NCBI RefSeq assembly: GCF_003368325.1
Contig: NZ_CP031467.1
Coordinates: forward strand, 3,844,001-3,908,000
Length of the DNA stretch: 64,000 bases
From: Paraburkholderia caffeinilytica
GTDB lineage: Bacteria; Pseudomonadota; Gammaproteobacteria; Burkholderiales; Burkholderiaceae
Direction of reading: 5' to 3'
The notes beneath the pieces were generated by a model, which saw only the letters and a list, made by a program, of their open reading frames with translations, ran no database searches and was not told the DNA's origin. Below, piece by piece: positions 1 through 8,579 of this stretch. A program made the translations under genes and the position numbers. Each line of letters begins with the position of its first letter. Positions within the stretch are counted from its first letter, which is position 1.

Positions 1-1133
1 ATCAGCACTTCCTGCACGACTTGCAGGGCGGTGGTCGAGATGCTGGTCTTCAGCGTATTCATGTCCGAAGCGAAGCCGAGCATGGCCGAGAGCGGCGCGT
101 CGGCCTGGCAGCCGCCGTGTTTCGCGTGGTGGGCGGTGCGCGCTGCTTCGAGTGCGACGGACAGGCGCGCCTGCATCATCTGCAGCAGGCCGACCGCTTC
201 GGCGAGGCGCAGACCGGCCGGCGGAATCGAGCCGGGTTTCGAGCGGGCCTGCGCACGAAAGAAGGCTTTCGCGCGATTCACCGCGTCGCTGGCCACGCCG
301 GTCCAGACCGAAGCCCACAGGGTGTGCGACACCGGCAGCATGGTCTGATCGGCGATATCGGCGAACGGCGTCGGCAGGATCTGCTCGGCGTGCCCCGTGG
401 CGACAAGCCGGAAGCCCTCGCTGCAGGTGCCGCGCATGCCCATCGAATCCCAGCCGCCGCGCTTTTCCAGCTGCGTGTCTTCACGCAGCGCCACGATCAG
501 CACCTGGTCGGCCGCGGCCGATTCGGCGGTGCGGCGCGCGGTGACCAGAATGCCGTCGGCGTGCGCGCCGTACGAAATCGTCGGGGCGAGCTTCTCGATG
601 CGAAAGCGCTGGTGGCCCGGCTCTCCGTCGAGTTCGACCGAGCAGGCGCTGGTGCGCATGTTGCCGCCAATGGTTTCTTCAGACGTAGCCGACGCCAGCA
701 GCCATTGATGTTCGACCAGTTGCGCGAGCAACTGCCGGTGCCACGGCGCGTCGCTGCCATGCGCCTCGATGCAGGCCACCTGAATCTGATGCATCGCATA
801 CACCATCGCGGTCGACGCGCAGCCCTGCGCCAGCGTCTCGCAGATCGCGCCGACGTCCGCCAGCGAAAGACCCGCGCCCCCGAAGCCGGCAGGCACCATG
901 GCCGAAAGCAGGCGTTCCCGTCGCAGCGCGTCGAACGCTTCGGCTGGGAAACGCGCTTCGCGATCGACCGCATCGGCGTATTGCGCGGCAACCGCGGCAC
1001 AGCGCTGCGCCGCGGCGCGCCAGCCGGGTTCGAGCTCGACGGCGGCGAGTGCAAGCGGCGCGGCGGCATCCGTAGACGATATCTCCGTCGTCGGCGGCGC
1101 CGAGGCGGCTTCGTGTAGCAGAGGCGCGTTCAT
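1..1133 (-). CDS. Acyl-CoA-dehydrogenase-like flavoprotein, C-terminus cut by window edge
   Basis: About 377 residues are visible and the reading frame is still open at base 1. The N-terminal helical domain carries the family signature VPAGFGGAGLSLADV (residues 80-94). The stretch SEETIGGNMRT (about 151-161) sits where acyl-CoA dehydrogenases usually have a T/SEPxAGSD-type flavin loop, so this loop is divergent. The region that would hold the catalytic glutamate lies off the edge. The ATG overlaps the stop of the acyl carrier protein gene by ATGA, so the two are translationally coupled, which suggests oxidation or desaturation of a carrier-bound acyl group rather than beta-oxidation. An acyl-CoA-dehydrogenase-fold flavin monooxygenase is the main alternative. 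The family is well supported; the substrate is unknown. Confidence 0.85.
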   Translation of the reverse strand, partial: MNAPLLHEAASAPPTTEISSTDAAAPLALAAVELEPGWRAAAQRCAAVAAQYADAVDREARFPAEAFDALRRERLLSAMVPAGFGGAGLSLADVGAICETLAQGCASTAMVYAMHQIQVACIEAHGSDAPWHRQLLAQLVEHQWLLASATSEETIGGNMRTSACSVELDGEPGHQRFRIEKLAPTISYGAHADGILVTARRTAESAAADQVLIVALREDTQLEKRGGWDSMGMRGTCSEGFRLVATGHAEQILPTPFADIADQTMLPVSHTLWASVWTGVASDAVNRAKAFFRAQARSKPGSIPPAGLRLAEAVGLLQMMQARLSVALEAARTAHHAKHGGCQADAPLSAMLGFASDMNTLKTSISTTALQVVQEVL

Positions 1134-1381
1134 GCCGCCGCCTTCGCCTGTTGCAATTCGGTGACCGCGGCGGCCATCGAATCGATGCTCGAAAAGAGGC
1201 GGCGCGTCAGCATGCGGTCGGGAATCTCGATGCCGAACTCGTCTTCGATCGCCAGCATCAGGTGCACCGTCGCGAGCGAGGACAAGCCCGCTGCGTACAG
1301 ATCGGCGTCGTCGGCCAGCGTATCGGGCGACACGTCAAGACGTGCCGATTCGGAAAGGATGCGTCGCAATGCGCTTTTCAT
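1130..1381 (-). CDS. Acyl carrier protein (phosphopantetheine-binding)
   Basis: An 83-residue stand-alone carrier protein. The helix II region reads AGLSSLATVHLMLAIEDEFG, where the second serine of LSSL occupies the phosphopantetheine attachment position (the usual motif is DSL). EIPD follows, as in most acyl carrier proteins. The ATG at 1381 is preferred because a GAGGG ribosome binding site lies just upstream; a longer in-frame start would add 17 poorly conserved residues. Its stop overlaps the start of the acyl-CoA-dehydrogenase-like gene. Next to a polysaccharide locus, the pair probably prepares an acyl group for transfer to sugar, possibly with an adenylating enzyme further left. Confidence 0.9.
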   Translation of the reverse strand: MKSALRRILSESARLDVSPDTLADDADLYAAGLSSLATVHLMLAIEDEFGIEIPDRMLTRRLFSSIDSMAAAVTELQQAKAAA

Positions 1382-1644
1382 AGTGATGTGCCCTCGTGTT
1401 GGGTCGAAATATTTCTCAACGAGCCGGTTCAAGCCGGTTCAATCCGGCTCAAGCGCCGCCGCGTTCCGTCGTTTCGTATTTAAGGATCGCGAAAGACTAG
1501 CGTCAGTGCGATGCCGCACGGAACCATGCGGTTTGCGGACGTACCGTGTAGCCATGCATGACAACGGAGCCTGCCTGTTGAGTCGGTCCATCGAGGGCTG
1601 ACCTACTGAGCCCTGCTTCGTTAAACACACCGCTAGGGAACGTG

Positions 1645-2178
1645 ATGAACTGGAAAACGCTGGAATTCGAACAGCTCACCGCGCGGGAGTTGTATGTGAT
1701 ATTGCGGGCGCGCAGTGCGGTCTTCGTGGTCGAACAATCGCATGTGCACCTGGACGCCGATGGCCACGACGAAACGTCATTGCATGTCTTCGCGGTCGAA
1801 GACATGTCGCGGCCGATGCCGATCCTGGCGTATGCCCGACTGCAACCGGGCGACGTCGAAGATCCGGAGATCGTCATCGACAAGGTGCTGACCAGCCCGC
1901 TGCGGCGCGGCGATGGCACCGCCGGATTGCTGATCGAACGGGTGCTGCATGCGATCGCCGAACACTGGCCTGGCCGTGCCGCGCGCGTCACGGCGCCGGT
2001 CGGATTGCGCGGCTTTTACGAGCAATTCGGCTTTCGCAAGACGGAAGGCCCGTATCTCGAACACGGCGAGCCGTTTATCGGGCTCACACGCCAGCCGCGC
2101 GCCGGCCAGCCGCTGTTCGGCAGTCTGCGCGGTGAACGCGACGGGTTCGCGTTCGTGAACACGTTCGAGTTGTTGTGA
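1645..2178 (+). CDS. GNAT family N-acetyltransferase, ElaA-like
   Basis: A 177-residue single-domain GNAT protein. The N-terminus (LRARSAVFVVEQ), the LAYARLQP strand and the C-terminal FYEQFGF segment match the ElaA family closely. GNAT enzymes transfer an acetyl group from acetyl-CoA to amines; the ElaA substrate is not established. ATG 1645 is chosen over GTG 1642 because AGGGAA sits 4 bases upstream. A tail of about 30 residues extends past the usual ElaA end. It is divergent from the acyl carrier gene and lies 22 bp before the Wzy-like gene, so it may share that transcript, but a role in the polysaccharide is not shown. Confidence 0.85.
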   Translation: MNWKTLEFEQLTARELYVILRARSAVFVVEQSHVHLDADGHDETSLHVFAVEDMSRPMPILAYARLQPGDVEDPEIVIDKVLTSPLRRGDGTAGLLIERVLHAIAEHWPGRAARVTAPVGLRGFYEQFGFRKTEGPYLEHGEPFIGLTRQPRAGQPLFGSLRGERDGFAFVNTFELL

Positions 2179-2200
2179 CGATGCGCACGCCTGGCAAGGG

Positions 2201-3832
2201 ATGTCGGGAGACGACCGCAAGCCGATCAATACGGCGGATGACCGCGAGCGTCGCGTGGCTGTCATGGCCGGGGGCCCAGCCATGATGAGCACACCTTCGA
2301 CGATGTTGCGCCCGCCACCGCCGCCCGCGCCGCCCTCGTGGCCCACGCCGCCCGCGCAGCCGGCGTCGCTTGCCGCACAGCCGTCGCGCGTGGCTGCCAG
2401 GGTGCGCGGCGGCATGCGCCATCCCACGTATCTGCCGATCGCGCTCTTCGCCATCACGCTGCTGCTGATCGTCATGCACCAGGGGCGCCTGGTCGAATTC
2501 TTCTACCCGGCCGCGTCGTTCCTGATTGCGTTGCGCTTCTACCGGCGCTCACCCGCGCACTATCTCGGTTTCGTGTGCTGGCTGTTCTTTCTCTCGCCGG
2601 AGGTGCGGCGGCTCGCGGACTTCGTGAGCGGCTCGTTCAATCCGAAAAGCCCGGTGATGATCGCCCCGATGCTCGCGGTCGCGCTGTCCGGATGCGCGCT
2701 CATCACGAATTTCCGTGCGCTCGGGCAGCGCCGCACCATGCCGCTCATGCTGATCGTGCTCGCGCTGTTCTATTCGTACCTGGTCGGCATGGTGCAGGTG
2801 GGGCCGGCCGCGGCGACGTTCACGCTGGTGAACTGGCTGTTTCCGGTGCTGGTGGCGTTTCGTCTCGTTGTCACCTGGCAGGACTATCCGGACTATCACC
2901 GCGTGCTGCTCAAGACGTTTGTCTACGGCGGTTTGGTGATGGGCCTCTATGGCGTGATCGAGTATCTGTCGCCGCCGCCGTGGGACGTCTTCTGGCTGAT
3001 CGCCTCGCAGATGGAGTCCGAAGGGCACCCGGTGCCGTTCGGGATGCGCGTGAGCAGCACGATGAACTCGTCCGGCCCGTTTTCGCAGACGATCATGGCC
3101 GTGCTGCTGATGTCGCTCGCGGCACGTGGCAGGATGCGCGTCGCCACCGGACTGGTGGGCATCCCGGCGTTGATGTTCACCTCGGTACGTAGTGCGTGGG
3201 GCGGTCTCGCGATCGGCCTCGTGTATCCGCTGACCATGCTTGACGGTCGCAGCCGGATACGGCTGATCGGCGGGGTACTGGGTTTTGCGATGCTGTGTGC
3301 GCCGCTTGCGATGGTCGATCAGGTCTCGGACAACTTCATGCAGCGATTCAACACAATCCAGGACCTCGGTCACGACAATAGCTACCAGGTCCGTGCGGAG
3401 CTCTACAAGCAGTTCATGTCGGTGGCGTTGACCGACATCGCCGGGCAGGGACTCGGCATGACCGGGCTCGGCACCAAGCTTTCGAGCGACGATTCGCTTC
3501 AGTTGACCGTGGTCTTCGATAGCGGTCTGCTGGAGGTGCCGTTCGTGATGGGATGGCCGGGTACGCTGCTGTACACGACCGGCATTGTGATGCTGCTGTG
3601 GCGGGCCTTCCGGGCAAGCCGTCAGCGCGCGAGAGACCGCTTTGCGATTTCCGGCGTTGGCGTAGCGATCGCGATGTTCGCAATGATGGTGTTCGTCAAT
3701 ACCTTGATCGGGCTGCCGGGGATGTTCTTTTTCGTCGGCGTGATACTGCCGGTTATCGGTCTGCGTCACGCGCGGGAGGCACACGCTGCCGCGCCGGCTG
3801 CGTCGGTGCGACGCGCGGAGGGAGGGCGATGA
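2201..3832 (+). CDS. O-antigen ligase / Wzy polymerase-like membrane protein
   Basis: Up to 543 residues: a proline-rich N-terminus, then about ten or more hydrophobic segments starting at YLPIALFAITLLLIV, and one large hydrophilic loop between late helices (around FMQRFNTIQDLGHDNSYQVR). This is the topology of the Wzy/WaaL superfamily, which polymerises or ligates undecaprenyl-linked glycans on the periplasmic side. The start is uncertain: 2201 has AAGGG directly abutting it, whereas ATG 2282 or 2285 follows a GGGGG stretch at normal spacing, so the first 27-28 residues may not be translated. Its stop overlaps the next glycosyltransferase start (ATGA). Polymerase rather than ligase is inferred from the flippase gene at 12-13 kb. 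Confidence 0.82.
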   Translation: MSGDDRKPINTADDRERRVAVMAGGPAMMSTPSTMLRPPPPPAPPSWPTPPAQPASLAAQPSRVAARVRGGMRHPTYLPIALFAITLLLIVMHQGRLVEFFYPAASFLIALRFYRRSPAHYLGFVCWLFFLSPEVRRLADFVSGSFNPKSPVMIAPMLAVALSGCALITNFRALGQRRTMPLMLIVLALFYSYLVGMVQVGPAAATFTLVNWLFPVLVAFRLVVTWQDYPDYHRVLLKTFVYGGLVMGLYGVIEYLSPPPWDVFWLIASQMESEGHPVPFGMRVSSTMNSSGPFSQTIMAVLLMSLAARGRMRVATGLVGIPALMFTSVRSAWGGLAIGLVYPLTMLDGRSRIRLIGGVLGFAMLCAPLAMVDQVSDNFMQRFNTIQDLGHDNSYQVRAELYKQFMSVALTDIAGQGLGMTGLGTKLSSDDSLQLTVVFDSGLLEVPFVMGWPGTLLYTTGIVMLLWRAFRASRQRARDRFAISGVGVAIAMFAMMVFVNTLIGLPGMFFFVGVILPVIGLRHAREAHAAAPAASVRRAEGGR

Positions 3833-5022
3833 GCGGCAACCCGATGCGCATACTGATCGTGACGCACCAGGTAACGAAGAATGACGGCCAGGGGCGCGTC
3901 AACTACGAAATTGCCCGCGCGGCGCTCGCGGCCGGACATGCGGTGACGCTGCTCGCATCGCGCGCCGCGCCGGAGTTGGTGAATCATCCCCGTGCGCGGT
4001 TCGTGAAGATCGGCGAGAGCCGGCTGCCGACGCGCCTGATCCAGTATCAGGTTTTCGCGTGGCGTAGCGGTGCGTGGATCCGCGCGCACCGACAGGCGTT
4101 CGATGTGATCCATGTGAACGGTTTCATTGCATGGGCCCGCGCCGACGTGAACGCGGTTCACTTCGTACACGACGGCTGGTACCGCTGCGGCTTCTATCCG
4201 TTCCGTTTCTTCCATGGCCCGTATCACGCGTATCAGGTCGTCTACACGTGGCTCAACGCACGCTGTGAAAAGTGGGCGTTCCGGCATGCCGACGTCGTCG
4301 TGCCGGTATCGGAGAAAATCGGCGCCGAGGTGCGCTCGCTCGGTATCGACACAGCGCGGCTTCAGGTGATCTACAACGGCGTCGATATCGATGAATTTGC
4401 GCCCGGTGCGTCGCAGCGCGAGCGTTTCGGCTTGCCGCAAGCGCCGTTCATGCTGTTGTTCGCCGGCGATCTGCGCGTGTCGCGCAAGAATCTCGACACG
4501 GTGTTGCGGGCACTCGCCGCGACGCCCGCGCATGTGCATCTGGTGGTTGCCGGGATTCTGCGCAACAGTCCGTATCCCGCGCTGGCTGCGTCGCTCGGAC
4601 TCGAGCAACGTGTGCACTTTACCGATCTGGTCAAGGATATGCCCGCGCTGATGCGTTCGGTCGATGCGTTTGTGTTTCCGTCGCGCTACGAGCCATTGGG
4701 GCTGGTACTGCTCGAGGCGCTGGCGGCGGCGTTGCCGGTTGTCACCGTACGGACGGCGGGTGGTGCCGAAGTGATCGCACCCGACTGCGGCATCGTACTC
4801 GAGCATCCGGACGACGGCGTCGCTCTAGCCGCGGCGATCATGCGCCTTGCCGACGATCGCGCACGTGCGCGGCAGATGGGGCTCGCCGCGCGCGAACTGG
4901 CTGGAACGCTCAGTTGGCAGGCGATGGCGAGCCGCTACCTGTCACTCTATGAACGGCTCGCCGCACGACGTGCGGCGAGCGCGATGGCGACCCCACGCGC
5001 CACGGTATCGGCGGAATCATGA
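3829..5022 (+). CDS. Glycosyltransferase family 4 (GT-B fold)
   Basis: A 397-residue cytoplasmic glycosyltransferase with two Rossmann-like halves. The C-terminal nucleotide-sugar site has the EX7E pair E288 and E296 in SRYEPLGLVLLEAL, and the hinge region has IYNGVDIDEF. ATG 3829 overlaps the preceding stop (ATGA) and its own stop overlaps the next gene, so three genes are coupled in series. It probably adds one sugar to the lipid-linked repeat unit; the donor (GDP-mannose is one candidate, given manC) cannot be read from sequence. Confidence 0.92.
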   Translation: MSGNPMRILIVTHQVTKNDGQGRVNYEIARAALAAGHAVTLLASRAAPELVNHPRARFVKIGESRLPTRLIQYQVFAWRSGAWIRAHRQAFDVIHVNGFIAWARADVNAVHFVHDGWYRCGFYPFRFFHGPYHAYQVVYTWLNARCEKWAFRHADVVVPVSEKIGAEVRSLGIDTARLQVIYNGVDIDEFAPGASQRERFGLPQAPFMLLFAGDLRVSRKNLDTVLRALAATPAHVHLVVAGILRNSPYPALAASLGLEQRVHFTDLVKDMPALMRSVDAFVFPSRYEPLGLVLLEALAAALPVVTVRTAGGAEVIAPDCGIVLEHPDDGVALAAAIMRLADDRARARQMGLAARELAGTLSWQAMASRYLSLYERLAARRAASAMATPRATVSAES

Positions 5023-6173
5023 GCGCATCGATCGACTCGCTGCAGATCGGCATGCATTGGTTCGACGAACGGCCGGGCGGGCTTGACCGTATGTTCCTGG
5101 CGTTGATCGAGTCTCTGCCTGCACAAGGCGTCAGTGTGCGCGGGCTGGTTGCCGGCACGCCCGGCGTGTTCGAGGCGTCGGGCGGCCGCGTGCACGCTTT
5201 CGCACCGGCAAACGCGCAGCTCGGCCGACGTCTGTGGCATGCGCGCGCGCAGTCGCGCAAGCTCAGGGACGCGCGCATGCCCGATGTTGTCGCCACGCAT
5301 TTCGCGCTCTATGCCGCGCCGACCGTGGGCGTGTTCAGCGGTGTGCCCAGAGTCGTGCATTTTCATGGACCGTGGGCCTCGGAGTCGGGAATGGAAGGTC
5401 GCGGGCGGCTGTCACGCGTGACACGTCATGCGCTCGAACGCATCGTGTATCGAGGCGGAACGCGTCATATCGTACTGTCGCATGCGTTCGCCGACATTCT
5501 GCGCACCCGGTACGGTGTGCGCGAGGACGATATTCGCGTGGTGCCCGGCTGCGTCGACGTCGACCGTTTCAATACGCGCCTCAGCAAACGGCAGGCGCGC
5601 AAGCGCCTTGGCTTGCCGCAAGACCGGCCCTTGCTGTTCTGCGTCCGGCGGCTGGTGTCGCGCATGGGACTCGAAGACCTGATCGACGCGATGTTCGTGG
5701 TCAAGCAGGCCGTACCTGACGTACTGCTGACGATTGCCGGGAAAGGGCCGCTTGAGCCGCAGTTGCATGCCCGCATCGTCGCGCGGGGACTGGAGCGGCA
5801 TGTGCAGCTTGCCGGTTTCGTGGCCGACGCTGTGTTGCCGCTGTGGTATTGCGCGTCGGACGTGACGGTGGTGCCGACCGTGGCGCTCGAGGGCTTCGGA
5901 CTGACGACGATCGAATCGCTCGCTGCCGGCACGCCCGTGCTGGTTACGCCAGTGGGTGGCTTGCCGGAAGCGGTTGAGCCGCTGTCGCCCGATCTGGTGC
6001 TCGCGTCGGGCGGATTTCAGGCGCTTGGCGGCGGCATAGCCGATGCCTTGCTGGGGACGCACGTATTGCCCGATGCGCAAGCTTGCCGGAATTATGCGCG
6101 GGCGCACTTCGATCATCCGGTGGTGGCGGCGCAGGTCGCGCGGATCTATCGCGAAGCGATAGACGCGTTCTGA
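5019..6173 (+). CDS. Glycosyltransferase family 4 (GT-B fold)
   Basis: A 384-residue GT4-like enzyme. An acceptor-domain motif VVHFHGPWASES precedes the linker, and the donor domain holds the EX7E motif in EGFGLTTIESLAAGTPV followed by VGGLPE, typical of GT4 mannosyl- and galactosyl-transferases. It starts inside the stop codon of the upstream glycosyltransferase (ATGA) and is followed after 15 bp by the secreted beta-propeller gene on the same strand. It likely builds the same oligosaccharide repeat. The linkage formed is unknown. Confidence 0.92.
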   Translation: MSASIDSLQIGMHWFDERPGGLDRMFLALIESLPAQGVSVRGLVAGTPGVFEASGGRVHAFAPANAQLGRRLWHARAQSRKLRDARMPDVVATHFALYAAPTVGVFSGVPRVVHFHGPWASESGMEGRGRLSRVTRHALERIVYRGGTRHIVLSHAFADILRTRYGVREDDIRVVPGCVDVDRFNTRLSKRQARKRLGLPQDRPLLFCVRRLVSRMGLEDLIDAMFVVKQAVPDVLLTIAGKGPLEPQLHARIVARGLERHVQLAGFVADAVLPLWYCASDVTVVPTVALEGFGLTTIESLAAGTPVLVTPVGGLPEAVEPLSPDLVLASGGFQALGGGIADALLGTHVLPDAQACRNYARAHFDHPVVAAQVARIYREAIDAF

Positions 6174-6188
6174 CGGCGCGAGGCGCTC

Positions 6189-8567
6189 ATGCGACGCAAC
6201 GCCCGACGAACGTTCGAACGGATCGCTTGCGCGGGCGCGGTGTTGCTGCCGGTGCTGGCGTTTTATGCTGCACTCGGGTCGGGTGAGGCCGCGCTCGGCC
6301 CGGCGGTATTTGCGCAAGCGGCGTCGGGGAGCGCCACCGGCGCCGGCGCGAACCCCGCACCGGTCTCCGTCGCCGCTCTCCCGTCGCTGTCCTATCGCAC
6401 GTCGTGGATCGGCAACACGTGGGGCTACGCCAATCAACGTTGGGTACAGATCGACGTGCAGGCGCTCGCCGTCACGCCGGAAGGCGACGTGTACACGAAT
6501 GCGCCGTGGGATGAAGGCGGCGGTGAGATCGGCCACTACCGCAACGGACAATTGATCGGCCACGGTGGGCAATCGCACGGCTGGGGAATGCTGGGCGGCG
6601 ACGCGATCGCCGTGAACGGCGACTATGTGTTCGCAGCACAACTGGTCGTGAGTCTGGGCAACGGGATGGCGGCGCAAAAGCATCTGCCGCCCGAAGGGGT
6701 CGTGTGGTACGGCGTGTCGCGCCGCCGCCGTGCCGACTTTCGCGAGGGCGCGCCGTTCGAAGGCGAGGTGGATTGGCCCGGCAGTCCCCTCGCGTTCCGT
6801 GTGATTACCCAGTCGTCGAGTGCCGAGGACTACGCAATACGTGGTCTCGCCGTGGATTCGACCCGGCTCTACGTGTCGAATCAGCACGATAACCGCGTCG
6901 AGATCTTCGATGTGCGTTCGATGCAGCCCGTCGGCAACTTTCCGGTGCGCGAGCCGGGGCGGATCGCCGTCGCACCCGATGGCACGCTGTGGATCATTGA
7001 GCGCAGCCGCACAGACGGCGCTCGACGCGTCGCTCACCATGCACGCAATGGCGCGCTGCTGGGCATGCTGAGCTTGCCGCCCGGCGCCGAGCCGGCCGAC
7101 CTGACGCTGGATTCGCGCGGCCGGCTGCTGGTCGCCGACAACGGTCCGCGCCAGCAGATCCTGATCTTCACCGCCATGCCGCCCGCGCCCGCAGGCGCTG
7201 CGCCGAGCGCCGCCAACGCCACACACGAGGAGGCTTCCATGCAGTTGTCAGCCACTCTGGGCGAAGCAGGCGGTATCTACGCGGGCCGTGCCGGCGCGCC
7301 GGGACCGTTGCGCTTCAATGGGCTGACGGGTGTGGGTGTCGATGGCGCGGGCAATGTGTACGTGTCGATGAACGGTGCGGGACCGCGCGGCTTCGTGCCC
7401 GGCCCGGGCAACACCGATGGCGCGCTGATCGAGAGCTATACGCCCGACGGCAAGCGGCGTTTCAGCCTGCAAGGGCTGCTGTTCGTCGATGGCGCGCAGT
7501 TCGTCGACGGCGATCCGCCGTCCGTGTATAGCGGCACCAAACGCTTCACGCTCGACCTGTCTCGTCCGACCGGGCAGGAATGGTCGTATGCCGGCTATAC
7601 CGTCGACCGTTTCCGCTATCCGTATGACCCGTTCCTCAATCTGCGGCAGGGACAGCGTGGCATGCCGCTCGTGCGCGATATCGACGGACGGCGCCTGCTT
7701 TACACCGTCGACATGAACGGCACCTGGCTGCGCATCTATCGTTTCGCGGCCGACCGGGAGACAGCGATTCCGTCGGGCTTTGTCACGCCGTCGCATGTCG
7801 ACGGCGCATGGCCGCCCAACCAGCCGCCCCATGGCGGATGGATCTGGCGTGATACGGCGGGCCAGGGCCGCTTCGCCGCGAGCGACTTCGATCAGGACAT
7901 GGCGCGAGACGATGGGCCGCCGATGTCCGGCTGGTGGGTCGACAGCGCGGGCGCGATCTGGCAGGGCACCCAATCGCAAGGCATTCGCCGCTTTCCGCTG
8001 CAAGGATTCGACCGCATCGGCAATCCGGTCTACCGATACGCGGCGATGCAGCGCTACGCGATGCCCGCGCCTTTTAACCGGATCGCGCGCCTGAACTACT
8101 TTCCCGCCGACGACACGATGTTCATCTCCGGTTCGACCCGCGAGCATCCGTTCGTCGAATACAACTGGAATGGCGCCGGCTCGTTGCTCGCGCGCTACGA
8201 CCACTGGACCAGCGGCAAGCCGACGTTGCGTTACGCGATCGAGCTGCCCGACGAAGGGCCGCCCACGGCCCTATCGTTGAACGGCTTTGCCGTCGCCGGC
8301 GACTATCTCTTCGGCGTCGAAACCGAGACCGCCGTCGTGCGCGTCTACGAGCGCGACACCGGGCGCGAAGCGGGGCGCCTGAAACCGGGTCCCGAAGTCG
8401 GCGCGGCCAGCGGCTGGATCGATTCGGCGATGCCGATTACCGCGCACCGGCTTGCGAGCGGCGAATACCTCGTGTTCGTCGAAGAAGACGCGCATGGCAA
8501 GGCGCTGATGTACCGCTTCAAGCCTGCGGCCCGCGCGCTGACGAGCACCTCGATCAATCACAACTGA
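6189..8567 (+). CDS. Large secreted NHL/beta-propeller-like protein
   Basis: A 792-residue protein with a basic N-terminus, a hydrophobic core and an Ala-rich cleavage region ending near FAQAASG, so export to the periplasm or surface is expected. The body repeats four-stranded blade motifs such as RIAVAPDGTLWIIERS, DLTLDSRGRLLVADNG and VGVDGAGNVYVSMNG, each with the Asp-Gly-x-G-x-hydrophobic signature of NHL-type propellers. No catalytic motif is evident. It sits between two GT4 genes, with only 15 and 12 bp gaps. Possible roles are binding the polymer, scaffolding the assembly complex, or acting as a lyase or epimerase. I do not recognise a characterised homologue. Confidence 0.8.
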   Translation: MRRNARRTFERIACAGAVLLPVLAFYAALGSGEAALGPAVFAQAASGSATGAGANPAPVSVAALPSLSYRTSWIGNTWGYANQRWVQIDVQALAVTPEGDVYTNAPWDEGGGEIGHYRNGQLIGHGGQSHGWGMLGGDAIAVNGDYVFAAQLVVSLGNGMAAQKHLPPEGVVWYGVSRRRRADFREGAPFEGEVDWPGSPLAFRVITQSSSAEDYAIRGLAVDSTRLYVSNQHDNRVEIFDVRSMQPVGNFPVREPGRIAVAPDGTLWIIERSRTDGARRVAHHARNGALLGMLSLPPGAEPADLTLDSRGRLLVADNGPRQQILIFTAMPPAPAGAAPSAANATHEEASMQLSATLGEAGGIYAGRAGAPGPLRFNGLTGVGVDGAGNVYVSMNGAGPRGFVPGPGNTDGALIESYTPDGKRRFSLQGLLFVDGAQFVDGDPPSVYSGTKRFTLDLSRPTGQEWSYAGYTVDRFRYPYDPFLNLRQGQRGMPLVRDIDGRRLLYTVDMNGTWLRIYRFAADRETAIPSGFVTPSHVDGAWPPNQPPHGGWIWRDTAGQGRFAASDFDQDMARDDGPPMSGWWVDSAGAIWQGTQSQGIRRFPLQGFDRIGNPVYRYAAMQRYAMPAPFNRIARLNYFPADDTMFISGSTREHPFVEYNWNGAGSLLARYDHWTSGKPTLRYAIELPDEGPPTALSLNGFAVAGDYLFGVETETAVVRVYERDTGREAGRLKPGPEVGAASGWIDSAMPITAHRLASGEYLVFVEEDAHGKALMYRFKPAARALTSTSINHN

Positions 8568-8579
8568 GCTCGCATCGAT

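Noticed and set aside
21..1118. Long open frame on the plus strand opposite the acyl-CoA-dehydrogenase-like gene
   Set aside because: It is the antisense shadow of the minus-strand gene; the product is Arg/Gly-rich without a family match. Similar shadows opposite other genes (for example 5412-7226 and 8271-9491 on the minus strand) were dismissed for the same reason.
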